A stretch of DNA of 64,000 bases from DASRAJ01 sp035638255 (GTDB lineage: Bacteria > Bacteroidota > Bacteroidia > Chitinophagales > UBA10324): contig DASRAJ010000029.1 of the NCBI GenBank assembly GCA_035638255.1, positions 83,740 to 147,739 on the forward strand. The letters run 5' to 3'. Under the pieces are notes generated by a model. The model had not been told where the DNA came from. It searched no databases and worked only from the letters and a program-made list of their open reading frames with translations. The position numbers and the translations under genes are program-made. Positions 25,455-33,232 of this stretch are shown here, piece by piece (the stretch's first letter is position 1; every line of letters starts with the position of its first letter).

Positions 25455-25478
25455 AACAGCCGATTCATTTCGGCTGTT
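25455..25478 (+). terminator. Rho-independent terminator
   Basis: AACAGCCGA pairs with TCGGCTGTT around a short loop, followed by TCTGTTT. It lies 9 bp after the 69-residue gene. Confidence 0.7.
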
Positions 25479-25535
25479 TCTGTTTACAGCAATGATGAAG
25501 GCGTTTGCAGTTTCATTTCAATTAACAAGCAAAGC

Positions 25536-26120
25536 TTAAGTTCTTTTACGAAGATATATTTCGTGGTTGAAGTTGTAAATGGAGGTTCTCTGATCAAAAT
25601 TAATTTCAGTTATTAGGGGACGAAAGCCCGGCTTAAATGAAACTGTACCATTTGGATTAAGAATCATTCCATGAGAATACTGCCAAATATCCCTCCCTTG
25701 TTCGTCATATCCGTTGTGGCTAATATGCACAATAATTTGTGCATTCCCTATACTGACCTCTTCATATTCATCTTCAATAATAACCGTTGGGTTTGTGATG
25801 AAGTATGTGCTTTCTGCAAAGCAAAAGCCAAAGCAATTGTACGCAGGTTCTAGGGGACATTGAGCAAGGAGATCTTCGGGCTGGGGTTTAACTGGCTTTC
25901 CTGTTCCTGATTCAACTATGGTTCTTTGAACTGTTTCAGGTTTAATTTTATATGCATCAACCCGATTTCTTTTATCCGTCAGTAACCAACCTTTTCGATA
26001 GTCAGCTTTAAAATTCATTGCTCGATTTCCCCATTGAATATTGGGTAATCGCATCGTTTCATTATGTTTCTCTATGTGATCTGAGTTATGAAAAATTAAA
26101 GTGTCATTTTTCCTGAGCAT
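25536..26120 (-). CDS. Probable papain-like/NlpC-like cysteine protease-fold protein
   Basis: The protein has 194 residues. YNCFGFCFAES (Cys near residue 95) and, later, QYSHGMILNPNGTVSFKPGFRPL form the Cys...His(G) pattern of small papain-like domains that begin with NC and end with H-G/A...S-K. It has no signal peptide. It is the last gene downstream of the TIR/caspase module on the same strand, although a small plus-strand gene intervenes. It could be a second proteolytic effector or a substrate of the caspase. The family call is tentative. Confidence 0.45.
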   Translation of the reverse strand: MLRKNDTLIFHNSDHIEKHNETMRLPNIQWGNRAMNFKADYRKGWLLTDKRNRVDAYKIKPETVQRTIVESGTGKPVKPQPEDLLAQCPLEPAYNCFGFCFAESTYFITNPTVIIEDEYEEVSIGNAQIIVHISHNGYDEQGRDIWQYSHGMILNPNGTVSFKPGFRPLITEINFDQRTSIYNFNHEIYLRKRT

Positions 26121-26169
26121 TCTATTTTGTTTAAGAAGGAATTAAAATGATAGTTTAGCAAATAAAAGT

Positions 26170-26343
26170 ATGAATGATCAACAAGTAGCTCAAGAGTTAG
26201 TTCGTCGAGGAATAATTTCGGCGCAAGAACTCCAATCAAGTTCGCTAGGAGAAATCTTAGTGAGAAGAGGCATTATAGGACCTGAAGAATTAACTCAAGG
26301 ACTTACAATTTTCGAAGTTCTAAGAAAACGTGGCATTATCTGA
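26170..26343 (+). CDS. 57-residue protein with three RRGII repeats
   Basis: Starting at an ATG at 26170, this protein carries three near-identical units: ELVRRGIISAQEL, EILVRRGIIGPEEL and EVLRKRGII. The motif resembles the LGELLVxRGLIxxxxL helix pair of type II secretion/MshEN-type N-terminal domains. It sits head-on between the caspase gene and the protease-like gene, opposite to both. It might be an adaptor, inhibitor or caspase substrate; there is no direct evidence. Confidence 0.5.
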   Translation: MNDQQVAQELVRRGIISAQELQSSSLGEILVRRGIIGPEELTQGLTIFEVLRKRGII

Positions 26344-26366
26344 TAGTGCGGAAATAGTTAAATATT

Positions 26367-27356
26367 TTAAATGCGATCCATCTCAGCCAACTTACGGTAA
26401 TGAGCGCCGAGACCCGTTAACTTACAAGCAGTTGAATTAATGGCTGCATAATACATGTGTTCAGCATCAACTGGTACCACAAGTCCATATCGATTGCAAA
26501 GCTGGAGTTCTTTAAAGATTCGTACGTTGTCTTTATTAACGGGCATATTCCTCAAATGCTCCGGAATGTTTTGCCGATCTGGCTCATAGGAGGGGTCAAG
26601 TTTGAAGTGATCCGTTGAGCTTTTAAAATAGCCTGGCAGTCGCCTTAGTATTTCAAGAGACACTTTAGGAGTTACGGTACGTAGGGTTATGAAGGTTTGA
26701 ACATTGGCTTTATATACTGGGCGTTGCTCCCAAGGTCCGAGAGTTTGATCAATGTGTGAGTATATAGAAGCAGGGGTAATCCTCCCACATATATCAGCAG
26801 AGGCTCCACTGAGTCCATCAAGCAAAATACCTGTAAAGAGACCATGCCCATTCATTTCCCCTGCAGTGCCTTCCCGATGGCAAGCCGTAAGAATTGTCAC
26901 ACCTGTAGCAATAACTGAAACCTGATCATTATTTAATCCAGCAACTTCACCGGCATAGCCAGAATTACAACTATCAAGAATAATCACAGTTGATTTAATC
27001 CGTGGATAGGCTGCATTGGCAACACTTAAAATTTCCGAAAGAGGTATTCCCCAACTTCCTTTTTTTCCGTCTTGACTTACTATATAACCTGCATTGGTTG
27101 TCGCGTTCACTATTCCATGACCCGCGAAATAGAGCAGGACTGTTTCAGCATCACCTTTAAAAAGTTCTTCTAGCGCGCTATGAATAACTTCGCTAGTAAC
27201 CTCACCATTATCACTGGTAATTAGTTTAACGGAAAAATTGGGAGACCCATCTCCATTCTTCTCAAGTGTATTTGCGACAGCAACAGCATCATTTTCACAT
27301 CCCGTAAGCGGAGATGTGGGATATTTGTCTATACCGATGACCAGTGCCCTTCTCAT
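26367..27356 (-). CDS. Caspase-like (C14) protease, Thoeris-type effector
   Basis: The protein has 329 residues from MRRALVIGIDKYP. The catalytic dyad is clear: LLYFAGHG (His80) and IILDSCNSG (Cys130), with the oxyanion-region loops of metacaspases. The C-terminal third (about 240-329) is a separate helical domain that could sense a ligand. The start overlaps the TIR gene stop by one base (TAATG) and has a GGAGG ribosome site inside the TIR gene. A TIR enzyme making a cyclic-ADPR-like signal that switches on a caspase-like protease is the architecture of type IV Thoeris. Confidence 0.8.
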   Translation of the reverse strand: MRRALVIGIDKYPTSPLTGCENDAVAVANTLEKNGDGSPNFSVKLITSDNGEVTSEVIHSALEELFKGDAETVLLYFAGHGIVNATTNAGYIVSQDGKKGSWGIPLSEILSVANAAYPRIKSTVIILDSCNSGYAGEVAGLNNDQVSVIATGVTILTACHREGTAGEMNGHGLFTGILLDGLSGASADICGRITPASIYSHIDQTLGPWEQRPVYKANVQTFITLRTVTPKVSLEILRRLPGYFKSSTDHFKLDPSYEPDRQNIPEHLRNMPVNKDNVRIFKELQLCNRYGLVVPVDAEHMYYAAINSTACKLTGLGAHYRKLAEMDRI

Positions 27357-27745
27357 TATCTTGAACCTCCAATTAAAGCCTTGAGATTTGCCCATGTCCA
27401 ATTATAAATCTTATCAGTGCTTAAGGCGGCATTTGGTTTAACACAAGCTTTGCTCGCTCTTCCCCAAAGTAGGAAGTATGGTTTTCCAAGTTCTTGCGCT
27501 ATTTCTAGTTCAGCAGAAACCCCGGTAGCAGTATGTGTTGATTCACCGCACAAAACAATCACCTGGTCACAGTTACCCATACGCCCCTTAACTTTTTTCT
27601 TCCAATCCCCAGTTAGATGTTCCTTAACAGAGCCATCTGCGAAATCGAAAGGAGAATCTTCCAGCTTGGCTTGTCCTGCGAGCATAACCTTAATGTCTGA
27701 GTCATTGTCGTAATCAAACGTTATAAAAATTCGTTGTTTTGCCAT
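27356..27745 (-). CDS. TIR-like (DUF1863, ThsB-type) protein
   Basis: This 129-residue protein has RIFITFDYDNDSD (the betaA strand and loop), DGSVKEHLTGDWKKKVKGRMGNCDQVIVLCGEST, and SAELEIAQELGKPYFLLWG, the ThsB/DUF1863 TIR pattern, with E81 as the probable NADase glutamate. ThsB proteins detect phage and make a cyclic ADP-ribose isomer. It is translationally coupled to the caspase-like gene. Confidence 0.8.
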   Translation of the reverse strand: MAKQRIFITFDYDNDSDIKVMLAGQAKLEDSPFDFADGSVKEHLTGDWKKKVKGRMGNCDQVIVLCGESTHTATGVSAELEIAQELGKPYFLLWGRASKACVKPNAALSTDKIYNWTWANLKALIGGSR

Positions 27746-27793
27746 GAGAGTATTTGAATTAGTTAATAATAGAAAAGTTAGTTGTTAAATGAG

Positions 27794-28084
27794 CTATCTG
27801 CACTCAGGCAAACTCAAAAGGTTGTCTGCCTTAGTTCCATCCGGTCTTGTTCTTACGAATTTAGTCCCAAATGAAGTGGTTTCGGCAATGAGATATGCAA
27901 CATCACCCTTAGAATCCCTCACATAAGCTACGCCGCCATTTTTAACCCACTCGTACATGTCAACCCTCGATGTAGTGCCTGTTTCACTGGTGGATTCATT
28001 TATCCAGCTTAAACTGCTTATTGCGACATGAGGATTTTCATGATGCCCATTGTCCTTTTTAATGCATGTAATTTTTATTGCCAT
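27794..28084 (-). CDS. DUF3892 protein
   Basis: The protein has 96 residues. ITCIKKDNGHHENPHVAISSLSW, VDMYEWVKNGGVAYVRDSKGDVAYLIAETT and DGTKADNLLSLPEC match the small DUF3892 family along its whole length. The function is unknown. It lies 48 bp upstream of the TIR gene on the same strand and is likely co-transcribed with the module. Confidence 0.75.
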   Translation of the reverse strand: MAIKITCIKKDNGHHENPHVAISSLSWINESTSETGTTSRVDMYEWVKNGGVAYVRDSKGDVAYLIAETTSFGTKFVRTRPDGTKADNLLSLPECR

Positions 28085-28126
28085 CGCTTGATTTTTTTTG
28101 CTTTTTTTAATACTTGAGAAAGTGAT

Positions 28127-28282
28127 TCAACGCCCAGGGCTTTCTGCACCACCCAAGGTTTTAATGTTGCCGTGAAGGTTATTTAGTACTGGATACTCCT
28201 TACGAAGTTTATCTATTGAGGAGTCAGATCGTTCTTTGCGAAATCGACCCGCCTCTGTCTTTTTATGTTGTCCTAATTTCAT
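28127..28282 (-). CDS. Small basic hypothetical protein
   Basis: This 51-residue protein starts MKLGQHKKTEAGRFRKERSD and contains IDKLRKEYPVLNNLHGNIKTLG. It begins 5 bp after the LexA-like gene and ends 42 bp before the DUF3892 gene, so it sits inside the presumed operon. It is strongly basic. I do not recognise a family. Confidence 0.5.
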   Translation of the reverse strand: MKLGQHKKTEAGRFRKERSDSSIDKLRKEYPVLNNLHGNIKTLGGAESPGR

Positions 28283-28287
28283 GATGT

Positions 28288-28956
28288 CTATTTTACTATA
28301 GGTCTTTTAATAACTCCAACAACCTTCCCACTTATGCTGAAATCATCAGAAGGATGTAGGTGAATGGGATCATAGTTAAATGAAGAATCAGCCATGAGCA
28401 CTATCTGTCCATTCTCTCGATCATCGATTAACCGTTTGATTGTTGCCTTGCTGTCAATTATCGCCAGAACAATATTTTTGTTGGTGATGTCTGTATTGTT
28501 CGAATCAACAATAACGAAATCACCATCTTCAATTCGCTTGCCTGCTACTTCTGCACGATTCATTGACGACCCATCAGCTTTTATTGCGTAAAGCCCTGAA
28601 GGTTTTGATCTACCAACGAGTTTGCTGGAGACACGCAAGAAACCTTGAAAGTTTTCTTCAGCAAAAATTGTTGCCGGACCACAATTCGCTGTTCCGAGAA
28701 TAGGTATTGAAAAAATCTTCGCACTCATTTCAAGCAATCCTTTTGCCCATCCCGGTGTTGGAGCAGAACGCTCCATTATACCTTTGGCTCGATCAATGCT
28801 AATGAAGCCCTTCTTCTGAAGTTGAGTCAGATGATGCTTAATCTTTTGCGGTGATTCCTTTGGCATTTCTATCGCACTCGCCATTTCTCGGAGACTCATC
28901 TTTGCTAAGTTCTCCTTCTTTGATAGTGCCAACAGCTTTTCTTGTATGGGATGCAT
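28288..28956 (-). CDS. LexA-like repressor (S24 autoprotease)
   Basis: This 222-residue protein has an N-terminal winged helix (about 1-60: SLREMASAIEMPKESPQKIKHHLTQLQKKGFISI). A cleavage region GTANCGPA follows, with Cys92-Gly93 in place of Ala-Gly. The S24 peptidase has Ser131 (GSSM) and Lys174 (ATIKRL). Such repressors fall off DNA and self-cleave when RecA filaments form. It is upstream of, and apparently in the same transcription unit as, the 51-residue gene, DUF3892, TIR and caspase, so it may link DNA damage to the element or to the defence module. Confidence 0.8.
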   Translation of the reverse strand: MHPIQEKLLALSKKENLAKMSLREMASAIEMPKESPQKIKHHLTQLQKKGFISIDRAKGIMERSAPTPGWAKGLLEMSAKIFSIPILGTANCGPATIFAEENFQGFLRVSSKLVGRSKPSGLYAIKADGSSMNRAEVAGKRIEDGDFVIVDSNNTDITNKNIVLAIIDSKATIKRLIDDRENGQIVLMADSSFNYDPIHLHPSDDFSISGKVVGVIKRPIVK

Positions 28957-29057
28957 AGGGCAATATTACAATATTTTAGGCTAATAAACAAATAAAGCTT
29001 TAAAGTCAGTAAAACTTGACACCTCTAATTTTTGATTTGACACAATAAGGGGAGAAA

Positions 29058-30761
29058 CTATGGTAGATTATTATTATCGTATGGTAGTACAGGAATGCTA
29101 ATCGAAGGATCATTTCTTGTTATAAACACGGTTCGAACATCCTTCACGGTGGTGCACCACCGTTGACGAATTGAATTCAAAACTTCATTTCGTTCTTCTA
29201 CAGAAACATTTTTTTTCAGTTCGATCTCTCGATATTCCGCTTCAAGTGTTGGGTAGTCTTTCTCTATGGGAATTAGCCATTCCGCGGCTTCAATGTTGAG
29301 TATTTTGTCTTTTACATTATAGTTCGAGCCAAGTGAGGAAAGTATCTCTCGCTTATCGTTTAGGGTTCCTGCTACGAATCCCTGACGTGCATACGTTGCG
29401 AAGTGAAAGGTTTTTTCAGTGAGTTCAACATATCGTTCTGAATGATCATCGGTCTCTTCTAATTGCTGTTTAAACTTCGTAATCGCGCTTAGGAGCGAGT
29501 TTCGTTCTTTGAGGTATGTTTCTTCATCTACAAGCTCCTTATAGCGCATACGTGTGAGATTATCGAGTTCCTTCTGTGTTTCAAGAAGGGAAGCTTGCCG
29601 CATATCAAGGATTGTTGTTTTGTCCTGAACTCCCTTACCGTTTTCTATTTCTAGCACCTCAAGTGCCCACTCAAAAAACTCAGGCATGATCGTATATTTC
29701 TCAAGCATACTTTCGATTTGCTCTTCAAGACTTCCAAGCGTGAGCGGCTTTGCATTCTTGCACACAGTACCTTTCTTCTTATGCGTGCAGTGGTAATACA
29801 CGTAGGTTTTTAATTCCCCGGTAGTTTTCACCAACTTCAATTTTTCACTTGCCGTGTACATTGATCCGCATTCACCACAGTGAATCAGTCCGGTGTACGC
29901 AAACTCATGTTTCTGTTTGCGGGGTTTGCCTTTTCGTCCCAGGAGAATTTGCACATGATCATATTCATCAAGCGTAATCATGGGACCGTGTTTACCATTG
30001 TAAAACTTACCAGCCCATTCAAACATGCCAGTGTAAAAAATGTTGGAGAAGATTTTATACATCAGACTCGTTGAAATTTCTTTGTCCCCGTATGAGTTGT
30101 GTCTAGGTGTTCTAAACCCCCATTCTGTATTGGCAATGTTGCGGATTGTTTCGACTGTGTAATTACCTGTGAGCATCATATCCCACATTCTGCGAACCAA
30201 TGGAAATCTTTTCTTATCAACCACAATTGTCTTATCTGCTTTGTCATTCACGTATCCAATCGGCGGCAGTGCCGGTAGCCACCCTCGTTCAGCTTTGCCT
30301 TCCATGCCACGTCTGCAATTCTTCCGAAGGTCAATGATGAATTGATTTGCCATGCTGCTTTCGACATTGAAAAGAAGCACGTTGTCATCAGGTAAATGTC
30401 TGCGATCAATAGTTTGAATACATTTCAAAACTCCTTGCTGGAGAAGCCAACTCAAGGTTCCACTGTCAATTGGATTACGGGAAAGACGATTGATTTGCCA
30501 ACAGAGAATACCACCGGCTTCACCCTTCTCAATTCTTTTTATCATCTCTGAAAACACTGTACGATTGTACGGCTTCTTGGCTGATTTTGCCTCTGTCAAA
30601 ATCTCCTTTATTTCCAAGCCCAAATTCGCCGCAAGATCTTTGAGACGGCTAATCTGATCTTCGATGGATTGGACTTGTCGGTCTTCACTCTCCAAAGACT
30701 TTCGGGCATAGAGAAAGTATTTGATTTTTTCGGTTGTGCCATTGATCATACGTGAGTGCAA
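29058..30761 (-). CDS. Large serine recombinase
   Basis: This 567-residue protein has a resolvase domain (YFLYARKSLESEDRQVQSIEDQ, with Ser22 the nucleophile; GILCWQINRLSRN), a recombinase domain (about 165-270) and a zinc ribbon with CGECG (C295, C298) and C325/C334. A coiled coil (about 380-440) follows. This is the integrase/excisionase class of phages and integrative elements. An internal Met5 start is possible. The 66-residue gene just upstream probably shares its promoter. The target could be the exonuclease gene beside rlmN. Confidence 0.9.
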   Translation of the reverse strand: MHSRMINGTTEKIKYFLYARKSLESEDRQVQSIEDQISRLKDLAANLGLEIKEILTEAKSAKKPYNRTVFSEMIKRIEKGEAGGILCWQINRLSRNPIDSGTLSWLLQQGVLKCIQTIDRRHLPDDNVLLFNVESSMANQFIIDLRKNCRRGMEGKAERGWLPALPPIGYVNDKADKTIVVDKKRFPLVRRMWDMMLTGNYTVETIRNIANTEWGFRTPRHNSYGDKEISTSLMYKIFSNIFYTGMFEWAGKFYNGKHGPMITLDEYDHVQILLGRKGKPRKQKHEFAYTGLIHCGECGSMYTASEKLKLVKTTGELKTYVYYHCTHKKKGTVCKNAKPLTLGSLEEQIESMLEKYTIMPEFFEWALEVLEIENGKGVQDKTTILDMRQASLLETQKELDNLTRMRYKELVDEETYLKERNSLLSAITKFKQQLEETDDHSERYVELTEKTFHFATYARQGFVAGTLNDKREILSSLGSNYNVKDKILNIEAAEWLIPIEKDYPTLEAEYREIELKKNVSVEERNEVLNSIRQRWCTTVKDVRTVFITRNDPSISIPVLPYDNNNLP

Positions 30762-30779
30762 GCATTCTACAATGCTTCG

Positions 30780-30980
30780 TTAGTCTTGTAAAGCAGATGA
30801 AGATTGCCTACGCTTTTGAATAGCGTTGAACGCATCTTCAGTCATAGGCTTGTAAATACATCTTAAGAGACAGACAAGCTTGATACCTTTCTCATACGCT
30901 TCTTCACTTGAAATTTCAATTCCAAATTTCTGTTTGTAGAGTTCCTGAAATTTTTTGAGTTGGGTATCTGATATGACCAT
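30780..30980 (-). CDS. Small protein upstream of the serine recombinase
   Basis: The protein has 66 residues. MVISDTQLKKFQELYKQKFGIEISSEEAYEKGIKLVCLLRCIYKPMTEDAFN is a helical module that I recall as common directly before serine recombinases in mobile elements; it may be a partner or expression control. It ends 18 bp before the recombinase. Operator copy C lies 36-62 bp upstream. Confidence 0.65.
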   Translation of the reverse strand: MVISDTQLKKFQELYKQKFGIEISSEEAYEKGIKLVCLLRCIYKPMTEDAFNAIQKRRQSSSALQD

Positions 30981-31015
30981 TATCTCAATTGTCTCAAGAG
31001 GAAATGCAGTGTGAA

Positions 31016-31042
31016 GTAGGGAGGAATTGTTATCCGTAGCAT
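31016..31042 (+). promoter_or_regulatory. Dyad operator, copy C
   Basis: GTAGGGAGG is followed by TTGTTATCCGTAGCAT (31027-31042), the same arrangement as copies A and B. The region also carries TTTTCTCCCTCC just after, so it is partly self-complementary. It sits between the recombinase unit and the VirD4-like gene. Confidence 0.45.
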
Positions 31043-31088
31043 TTTCTCCCTCCTATTCTGTGAATGAAAAACTCTGTAGAGTTTTTAC

Positions 31089-32294
31089 ATGGATGAACAC
31101 AGCGAGATCACCCCCATTGGAATTACAAACTTTCGAAACACCAACAAACGCTTTGGCATTAAAGACAAAGATCGTCTTGGTCATATTTACGTCATTGGAA
31201 AAACAGGCGTTGGTAAAAGCACCTTGCTGGAGAACATGGCAATCTCAGATATTGAGCGAGGAAAAGGACTTGGTGTCATTGATCCTCACGGTGATATTGC
31301 TGAAGACATTTTGAAGTACATCCCTGAACACAGGAAGAAAGACCTTATTTATTTCGATGCAACGAATACAGCGCAACCAATCGCTTTTAATCCGTTGCAT
31401 GGCATTCATCAAAGCTACCATCACCTTGTGGCTTCAGGACTTGTCTCCACATTTAAAAAAATATGGGCTGACTCATGGGGACCGAGACTTGAATACATCT
31501 TGCGCTTTGTACTGCTTACTCTTCTCCAAATTCCCGATGCAACGCTTCTCGATATTCAACCTTTACTTGTCAATCCAGACTATCGTAAACCACTCTTACA
31601 CTTCATCACTGACGACCACCTTCTTTCATTTTGGAGAAATGAGTATGAAAAATATTCACCACAACTTAGAGCAGAGGCAATCTCCCCAATACTCAACAAG
31701 ACAGGATTGTTTCAAACAAGCCTTCCGTTGCGAAAAATTGTTGGACAGAAGACAACCAAATTCAGAATGCAACAAGTACTAGACGAAGGAAAGATTTTCA
31801 TTGTCAATCTCTCCAAGGGAGAGCTTGGAGAAGATGCATCTTCACTTCTTGGGAGCATGCTCGTGACTTCCATTCAGCTTGCAGCATTACACAGAGCAAC
31901 GCAAGATTTGGAAAGTCGAAAACCTTTTTACCTTTACGTTGACGAAATGCACTCCTTCGTAACTCACTCCTTCGTTAACATCCTAGCCGAGGCACGAAAG
32001 TATTGTCTTTCGCTATTTCTTACTCATCAATACACCGACCAGATTGACGAGCGAATTCGATTAGCAATCTTCGGCAATGTAGGAACCATAATTTCATTCA
32101 GAGTTGGAGCAACAGATGCAGAGTATTTAGAGAAAGAGTTTTATCCCTTCTTCAACAAAAATGATTTCATTAACCTTCCAAAATACGAGCTGTATTTAAA
32201 GTTAATGATCGACGGAACTACATCACAGCCATTTAGTGCCATTTCAATTCCTTTGAAAAATAAAATTAGAATTTCTAATACAAAGACGCATTAA
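31089..32294 (+). CDS. VirD4/HerA-like conjugation ATPase (short form)
   Basis: This 401-residue protein has the Walker A IYVIGKTGVGKSTLL, then VIDPHGDIAEDILKYIP, and the Walker B KPFYLYVDEMHSFV. The C-terminal sensor region includes ARKYCLSLFLTHQY. It is the motor of the type IV coupling-protein/DUF87 kind, without membrane segments. It is a short paralogue of the motor domain of the 1009-residue protein at 39.6 kb. The AT-rich ABC-transporter cargo begins 10 bp after its stop. Confidence 0.8.
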   Translation: MDEHSEITPIGITNFRNTNKRFGIKDKDRLGHIYVIGKTGVGKSTLLENMAISDIERGKGLGVIDPHGDIAEDILKYIPEHRKKDLIYFDATNTAQPIAFNPLHGIHQSYHHLVASGLVSTFKKIWADSWGPRLEYILRFVLLTLLQIPDATLLDIQPLLVNPDYRKPLLHFITDDHLLSFWRNEYEKYSPQLRAEAISPILNKTGLFQTSLPLRKIVGQKTTKFRMQQVLDEGKIFIVNLSKGELGEDASSLLGSMLVTSIQLAALHRATQDLESRKPFYLYVDEMHSFVTHSFVNILAEARKYCLSLFLTHQYTDQIDERIRLAIFGNVGTIISFRVGATDAEYLEKEFYPFFNKNDFINLPKYELYLKLMIDGTTSQPFSAISIPLKNKIRISNTKTH

Positions 32295-32304
32295 AATTTT
32301 TCTA

Positions 32305-33228
32305 TTGTCGTCAATTCCACCATACGAGTCCACATTTGATAGAGTAGTTGGTAGCAAGTTATCTTCTATTGAAAAAGATGAACTATTAGCAATTCTAAAA
32401 ATATGGGGCAACACCGCAAAAAACATTGTTGACAATTTAAGACAAGATTGTTGCGTAGATGAAAATGCAATGTTTGAAATTTTGCAAGTAGTTCTTCAAT
32501 ATAAACATATATCGAGGGATCCAGATAATGCGACCGAGTTAGAAAACTTAACCGAGGCTTTTTGTAATAAGTGCAATGAGTTAATTAATAAATATTTTCA
32601 GAAAAATATTCCATATAGCTCTAGAATAAATTGTACCTCTATTAAAATCCTTGGAAGAGTAGTAACTAAACGCAACTTTTTATTAACGATATATTCTTAT
32701 GTTCCCCGTAAGGATAAAAGCATTTTAAGAAACTTATATCGAGGAGTTGTTGATCCTAAACATCAAAACGTTGGTATAGGTTGCAAGAAAAATAATCCTC
32801 GAATTGTGTGGGTAACTTGGAACACTTCACCTACAAATGACGACCCATTTGCTTTTGCCAGTTCACAAGCTAAGTTACTAATTATTAATAGTGCATTGGG
32901 GCTAAGCGTATTTGGGGATAAGAGAATCTGTCTTTTGTTAAGATATGATAAGCCACTTCCTGATATCTTGTATTACCCTACTATTATTGACGCTCAAAAA
33001 CACGATAGATTTAGACCCATCTTTCCATATGATTGTATTGGTGGAAAATTGCCACCTTTTGGAGAGACCCGCCCAAGAGCAAGGGATGAATTGCTTAAAT
33101 CTCTAAAACTTGAAGAGTTTTCCTATTTGCCTATAAATAATCCTCCAAGACCAGAAGCGACTCATAGAGGCGATCTCGCTATGTTAAAACATCTATCTAC
33201 TATTCCACCAGAACCAATTAAACTTTAG
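32305..33228 (+). CDS. Unrecognised protein, first gene of the ABC cargo operon
   Basis: The protein has 307 residues. The only start near the 5' end is a TTG at 32305, so the N-terminus is uncertain. The first 130 residues are helical. The last half contains conserved-looking GIGCKKNNPRIVWVTWNTS, SSQAKLLIINSALGLSVFGDKRICLLLRYDKPLP, YYPTIIDAQKHDRFRPIFPYD and GETRPRARDE. It has no signal peptide and no known motif that I can name. It is 4 bp upstream of the 708-residue gene and much more AT-rich than the flanking VirD4-like gene. Confidence 0.5.
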   Translation: MSSIPPYESTFDRVVGSKLSSIEKDELLAILKIWGNTAKNIVDNLRQDCCVDENAMFEILQVVLQYKHISRDPDNATELENLTEAFCNKCNELINKYFQKNIPYSSRINCTSIKILGRVVTKRNFLLTIYSYVPRKDKSILRNLYRGVVDPKHQNVGIGCKKNNPRIVWVTWNTSPTNDDPFAFASSQAKLLIINSALGLSVFGDKRICLLLRYDKPLPDILYYPTIIDAQKHDRFRPIFPYDCIGGKLPPFGETRPRARDELLKSLKLEEFSYLPINNPPRPEATHRGDLAMLKHLSTIPPEPIKL

Positions 33229-33232
33229 AAAG

